A stretch of 64,000 nt of DNA, taken from Pelagibacterium sp. 26DY04 (GTDB lineage: Bacteria; Pseudomonadota; Alphaproteobacteria; Rhizobiales; Devosiaceae). The stretch is taken from contig NZ_CP101731.1 in assembly GCF_031202305.1 (NCBI RefSeq), positions 558,001 to 622,000 of the forward strand, given 5' to 3'. Made by a program: the position numbers and the translations under genes. Below are positions 60,506 through 64,000 of the stretch, in pieces. Each line of letters starts with the position of its first letter. The first letter of the stretch is position 1. The notes under the pieces are model-generated. The model was not told the DNA's origin. It saw only the letters and a list, made by a program, of their open reading frames with translations, and ran no database searches.

Positions 60506-61690
60506 CTACTGTTTCACACACAATTCCCGCGGCACATTGGCCAGGCATTCCGGCCCGCCGATATCGGTGATCCGCATGGTTTCGGTGATCTCCAGCCCCC
60601 ATTCGGGCGTCCAGATGGCCGGCATGAAGTGGAACACCATGTTGGGCCGCAAAACCGACCGGTCTCCTGGGCGGATGCTCATCGTGTGCTCGCCCCAATC
60701 GGGCGGATAGGAGAGCCCCACCGAATATCCGGTGCGCGAGGTCTTCTCTACGCCGTACTTCCGCAGCACCCCGAAAAACGCCTCGGCGATCTCTCCGCAG
60801 GTATAGCCCGGCTTGGCCACCGCCATGCCCGCTTCCATGCCCTCGAGCACCGCTTCCTGCGCCTTGAGCATGTCCTTGGGTGGCTCGCCCAGGAACACGG
60901 TGCGCGAAATCGGGCAGTGATAGCGCTTGTAGCACCCGGCAATTTCGAAGAACGTGCCTTCGCCCGAGACCAGCTCCCGATCATCCCAGGTCAGATGCGC
61001 CGCCGCCGCGTCGCGCCCCGAGGGTGTCAGCGGCACGATGGCTGAATAATCCCCGCCATACCCGTCAGCGCCCAAAAGCGAAGCGTGGTAGATCTCGGCC
61101 ACCAGCTCGTTCTTGCGCAATCCCGGACGGGTCACCTCGCGGATGCGGCTATGCATGGCTTCGACGATTCGCGCCGCCCGGCGCATGAATTCGATTTCCG
61201 CCTCCGATTTCACCGAACGCTGCCAGGTCACGACCGAAGTTGCATCGACCACGCTCACGCCTGGGATTTCCGCCCTCAGCGTTTCAAGGCATGCCGCGGT
61301 GAAATAGTAATTGTCCATTTCCACCCCGATGCGGCGCCCGTCCCAGCCCTTGTCGCGCAACACCCCGCACAGATGCACATAAGCGTGCTTTTCCGGGTTC
61401 TGCACGAAATCGTCGGGATAGGCGTAGATGGAGTCGGTGGAAAGCCAGGTGGTCTTTTCCGCTCCCACCGCATCCATGGGCCGCCCCCACCAGACCGGTT
61501 CGTCGGTCAGCGACACGATCACCGCCTGATGCACGTAAAAGCTCCACCCGTCATAGCCGGTGAGCCAGTGCATGTTGGAGGGGTTGGTGACGATCAATAC
61601 GTCGATGCCCTGCGTCTGCATGGCGCGGCGCACCGCCTCCAGGCGTTCGTAATATTCGGGCAGGGTAAAGGGCAGGCGGGTGTTCGGCAT
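60506..61690 (-). CDS. doeA: Ectoine hydrolase (DoeA/EutD), M24 family
   Basis: A 394-residue creatinase/prolidase-fold protein: LPFTLPEYYERLEAVRRAMQTQGIDVLIVTNPSNMHWLTGYDGWSFYVHQAV, then the C-terminal pita-bread domain (EGTFFEIAGCYKRYHCPISRTVFLG, YSVGLSYPPDWGEHTMSIRPGDRSVLRPNMVFHFMPAIW). This is the EutD/DoeA subgroup, which opens the ectoine ring to N-acetyl-2,4-diaminobutyrate. It lies 32 bp after eutC. Confidence 0.92.
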   Translation of the reverse strand: MPNTRLPFTLPEYYERLEAVRRAMQTQGIDVLIVTNPSNMHWLTGYDGWSFYVHQAVIVSLTDEPVWWGRPMDAVGAEKTTWLSTDSIYAYPDDFVQNPEKHAYVHLCGVLRDKGWDGRRIGVEMDNYYFTAACLETLRAEIPGVSVVDATSVVTWQRSVKSEAEIEFMRRAARIVEAMHSRIREVTRPGLRKNELVAEIYHASLLGADGYGGDYSAIVPLTPSGRDAAAAHLTWDDRELVSGEGTFFEIAGCYKRYHCPISRTVFLGEPPKDMLKAQEAVLEGMEAGMAVAKPGYTCGEIAEAFFGVLRKYGVEKTSRTGYSVGLSYPPDWGEHTMSIRPGDRSVLRPNMVFHFMPAIWTPEWGLEITETMRITDIGGPECLANVPRELCVKQ

Positions 61691-61722
61691 TTGCCTTTGC
61701 GCTCCAGGGAAAGACCTGACGA

Positions 61723-62715
61723 TCAGGTCGAGAATTTGGTGCCCGCGTCGCTCGTCCGCGCGCGGGTTCGGGCCAGGGCGGCGATCGCCGTGTCCTGCAC
61801 GCCCGTGCCGGTCAGATCGGCATAGGTGATATCGGTCGCCGTCTGGCGCCCCGCCATGCTGCCGGCAATGATTTGCCCCAACTCGGCAAATCTCTGGTCG
61901 GGCGCCACGAACCCCGCATCGATCGCATGATGCAACTCCCCCAGGCGCCGCGTCTGGGCAAGGCTGTCGGCCACGTAAAGCTCAACGCGCGGCACCAGTG
62001 CCGGGTCGATCTCGTTCTTGTGCTCGGCGTCCGATCCCATGGCGGTCAGGTGCTGCCCGGGCGTCATCCACTCGGCCAGTATCAGCGGTTCCGTGGCCGG
62101 CGTCGTCGTCACTACGATATCGGCGCCACGCACCGCCGCCTCGGCAGTTTCGGCCGCCGTTACGTCAATCCCAAGCTCGGAAGAAGCCCGCCGCGCAAAA
62201 GCCTGCGCCTTTTCGGCATCCCGCGCCCAGATGCGCGCCGAATTGATGTCGCGCACCAGTGTCAGCGCTTCGAGCTGCATTCGCGCCTGCATCCCGGCCC
62301 CGATGATCGCAACCGATTGCGCATCCTCGCGCGCCAGGTGCCTTGCCGCTACCGCGCCGGCTGCCGCCGTGCGCACGTCGGTGAGGTATCCATTGTCGAG
62401 CAGCAGCGCCTCGACCAACCCGGTCCTGGCGGAGAGCACCACCATCAACCCATTGGTCGAGGGCAATCCGATCTTGGGATTATCGAAAAACCCGGGGCTC
62501 ACCTTGATGGCAAAGCTCTCCACGCCCGGCAGGTAAGCCGTCTTGACGTCCACCTCGCCATTGGCATCGGTGATGTCGAGCCGCAATATCGGCGGCATCA
62601 CCACCTTGCCCCCGGCCAGCGCCCGGAACGCCTGCTCGACGCAATCTATGGCCGCCAGATCCAGCCGCACGAGCTCGCGCAATTCCGCTTCGGTGAGGAT
62701 CTGAATCTCCGCCAT
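61723..62715 (-). CDS. eutC: Ornithine cyclodeaminase/mu-crystallin family protein EutC
   Basis: A 330-residue protein with EutC-type sequence: AFRALAGGKVVMPPILRLDI, VKVSPGFFDNPKIGLPSTNGLMVVLSARTGL, YLTDVRTAAAGAVAARHLAREDAQSVAIIGAGMQARMQLEAL (Rossmann). ATG 62715 overlaps the eutB stop (TGATG); a GTG one codon upstream is possible. In rhizobial eut operons it works with EutB in hydroxyectoine breakdown. Confidence 0.92.
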   Translation of the reverse strand: MAEIQILTEAELRELVRLDLAAIDCVEQAFRALAGGKVVMPPILRLDITDANGEVDVKTAYLPGVESFAIKVSPGFFDNPKIGLPSTNGLMVVLSARTGLVEALLLDNGYLTDVRTAAAGAVAARHLAREDAQSVAIIGAGMQARMQLEALTLVRDINSARIWARDAEKAQAFARRASSELGIDVTAAETAEAAVRGADIVVTTTPATEPLILAEWMTPGQHLTAMGSDAEHKNEIDPALVPRVELYVADSLAQTRRLGELHHAIDAGFVAPDQRFAELGQIIAGSMAGRQTATDITYADLTGTGVQDTAIAALARTRARTSDAGTKFST

Positions 62716-63707
62716 CACGCCAGCTCCCCGAACACCGGATGCGTGCCGGCGACGATCTGCCCATGCACGCCCATATCGATATTCTTGCCCGAAAGAACGA
62801 CGGCAGTTGGGCCGACCGGCGCGAATTTCCCCGCCAGGATCGCCCCGATCCCCACGGCTGCCGCCCCTTCGATCACCTCGCGCTCCTCATTGTAGGCATG
62901 GGCAATCCCCGCCGCGATCTCCCGCTCGGTCAGCAGCACCGTCTCGTCCACCAACTCGCGCACCATGGAGAAGGTATGTCTGTTCTCCAGCCCGATCCCG
63001 CCGCCCAGCGAATCCGCCAGCGTTTCCAGCTCCTCCACGATCACCGGCTTGCCCGCCGCAAGGCAGGCCACCATCGCCGCCCCGCGCTCCATCGAAACCC
63101 CGATCACCCGCGTTTTGGGCGATAACGCCTTGACGGCCAGCGCCACCCCGGCGATCAGCCCGCCGCCCGAAAGCGGCACCAGCACCGCGTCGAGCGCGGG
63201 AACATCCTTGACGATCTCCAGGCCAAGCGTGCCCTGTCCGGCGATCACCTCGGCCTTATCGAACGGCGGGACCTCTATAAGTCCCTCCTCGCGGACCAGC
63301 CTGTCCACCTCGACCTGAGCATCGTCCTGGCTCATGCCGATGATCCGCGCATCGGCCCCCAGCGCCTTGATCGCCTCCACCTTGTTGGCGGGCACCAGCG
63401 AGGACATGCAGATCACCGCCCGTGACCCGGCAGCTTTGGCGGCATGGGCCAGCGCCCGCCCGTGATTGCCGGTGGACGCAGCCGCCACCCCGCGCCTGCG
63501 CTCGTCATCGGACAGCGCAAGCACGGCATTTGTCGCCCCGCGCAGCTTGAAGCTGCCGGTCAGTTGCTGGTGCTCGTTCTTGAGGAGGATCGGATGCCCG
63601 GTCCGTTGCGTCAGCGCGGCGCTTTGGGAAAGTGAAGTGCGGTGGACGAGGGAACCGATGCGCCTGCGCGCCTCCAGCACATCAACCATTGTCACGGCGT
63701 CGGCCAT
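62715..63707 (-). CDS. eutB: Hydroxyectoine utilisation dehydratase EutB (PLP, threonine dehydratase-like)
   Basis: A 330-residue fold-type II PLP enzyme: LTGSFKLRGATNAVLAL with the PLP lysine at about residue 50, STGNHGRALAHAAKAAG, VPLSGGGLIAGVALAVKAL (phosphate-binding glycines) and GIGLENRHTFSMVRELVDETVLL, specific to the EutB group. ATG 63707 is preferred to the frame from 63737. First gene of eutB-eutC-doeA-(argE-like). The operon regulator is probably beyond the right edge. Confidence 0.92.
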   Translation of the reverse strand: MADAVTMVDVLEARRRIGSLVHRTSLSQSAALTQRTGHPILLKNEHQQLTGSFKLRGATNAVLALSDDERRRGVAAASTGNHGRALAHAAKAAGSRAVICMSSLVPANKVEAIKALGADARIIGMSQDDAQVEVDRLVREEGLIEVPPFDKAEVIAGQGTLGLEIVKDVPALDAVLVPLSGGGLIAGVALAVKALSPKTRVIGVSMERGAAMVACLAAGKPVIVEELETLADSLGGGIGLENRHTFSMVRELVDETVLLTEREIAAGIAHAYNEEREVIEGAAAVGIGAILAGKFAPVGPTAVVLSGKNIDMGVHGQIVAGTHPVFGELA

Positions 63708-63942
63708 GCGCGGTTCCCCTAGCGACTTTTTATACACCCCGTCGCCGCCGGCCTATGCGCCTCGTTTCGGGCTTTTCCGGCGAATTCGATCTTTAGGACT
63801 ATGCAGCCGCCCGAGCCGGCGGTCCTTCCAATTTGAGCGGCCGCTGGCAGATGGTCTTGCTGCCATCGCTCTCTCAAAAAGACGCATCGCCCCTCGACTT
63901 GTGGCCAGAAGTTGGCAACCCTTGAGCTCGTTCAAGCATTAA

Positions 63943-63965
63943 CTGAACCGAACGCTTTGGTTCAG
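63943..63965. promoter_or_regulatory. Inverted repeat CTGAACC-N9-GGTTCAG, candidate eut operator
   Basis: Perfect 7-bp arms around a 9-bp centre, 236 bp upstream of eutB. The region 63708-64000 has no credible gene (a 60-codon reverse frame at 63753-63935 shows no domain). It could serve eutB or a gene beyond the right edge. Confidence 0.35.
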
Positions 63966-64000
63966 CAGTGATCGGATGGTTTTTGCTCCCCAATGTCACA

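Noticed and set aside
63753..63935. A 60-codon reverse frame at the right edge
   Set aside because: Basic, low-information peptide with no ribosome site; it lies in the upstream region of eutB.

Overview
The window is GC-rich (low-to-mid 60s percent by eye), densely coded chromosomal DNA from an alphaproteobacterium. A Hyphomicrobiales member is likely, possibly a Devosia/Pelagibacterium-type organism. The reasons are rhizobial-style gene sets (a rhaRSTPQ-K rhamnose locus with rhaDI, a chvE-gguABC operon, eutBCD ectoine genes), many ABC and TRAP uptake systems, and small alphaproteobacterial palindromic repeats. The organism call is inference. I see no rRNA, tRNA, prophage, IS element or CRISPR array.

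Layout. 1-12 kb: two divergent GntR regulators, a DapA/NAL-family lyase, a dipeptide-type ABC transporter, a DMT exporter, and a reverse-strand operon of IlvD/Edd dehydratase, RraA-type aldolase and 2-hydroxyacid dehydrogenase. It looks like a sugar-acid catabolic island tied together by a palindrome centred on ATGCAT that occurs three times. 12.2-16 kb: sulfate uptake, with cysA convergent to cysPTW. 16-22 kb: an Fbp/Afu-type ABC transporter with an RpiR regulator and a phosphatase. 21.8-32.8 kb: L-rhamnose transport and catabolism. 32.9-35.3 kb: RecQ and a MarR regulator. 35.6-38.5 kb: a TRAP transporter, facing an acetolactate-synthase-like TPP enzyme. 40.4-52.4 kb: oxidative uronate/galactose/arabinose catabolism (uronate dehydrogenase, lactonase, KDPGal aldolase, KDGal kinase, GntR, ChvE-GguABC, arabonate/galactonate-type dehydratase, galactose/arabinose dehydrogenase).

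52.6-58.9 kb is the most unusual part. An F420-dependent G6PDH-like LLM enzyme, CofE (F420-0:glutamyl ligase), a complete three-gene metallophore-type ABC transporter and a second F420-type LLM oxidoreductase lie together. This gene content matches the proposed F420-0 scavenging cassette described from actinobacteria. Both LLM genes carry a matching 22-bp palindrome upstream. Palindromic repeats interrupt the transporter genes, and the N-terminus of the binding protein is encoded by repeats. 59-63.7 kb: ectoine/hydroxyectoine degradation (eutB, eutC, eutD/doeA) with an ArgE-type deacetylase downstream.

A recurrent design is a perfect or near-perfect stem-loop between a binding-protein gene and the next transporter gene, seen in five ABC operons. 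It probably sets binding-protein excess and, for cysT, helps decide the start codon.
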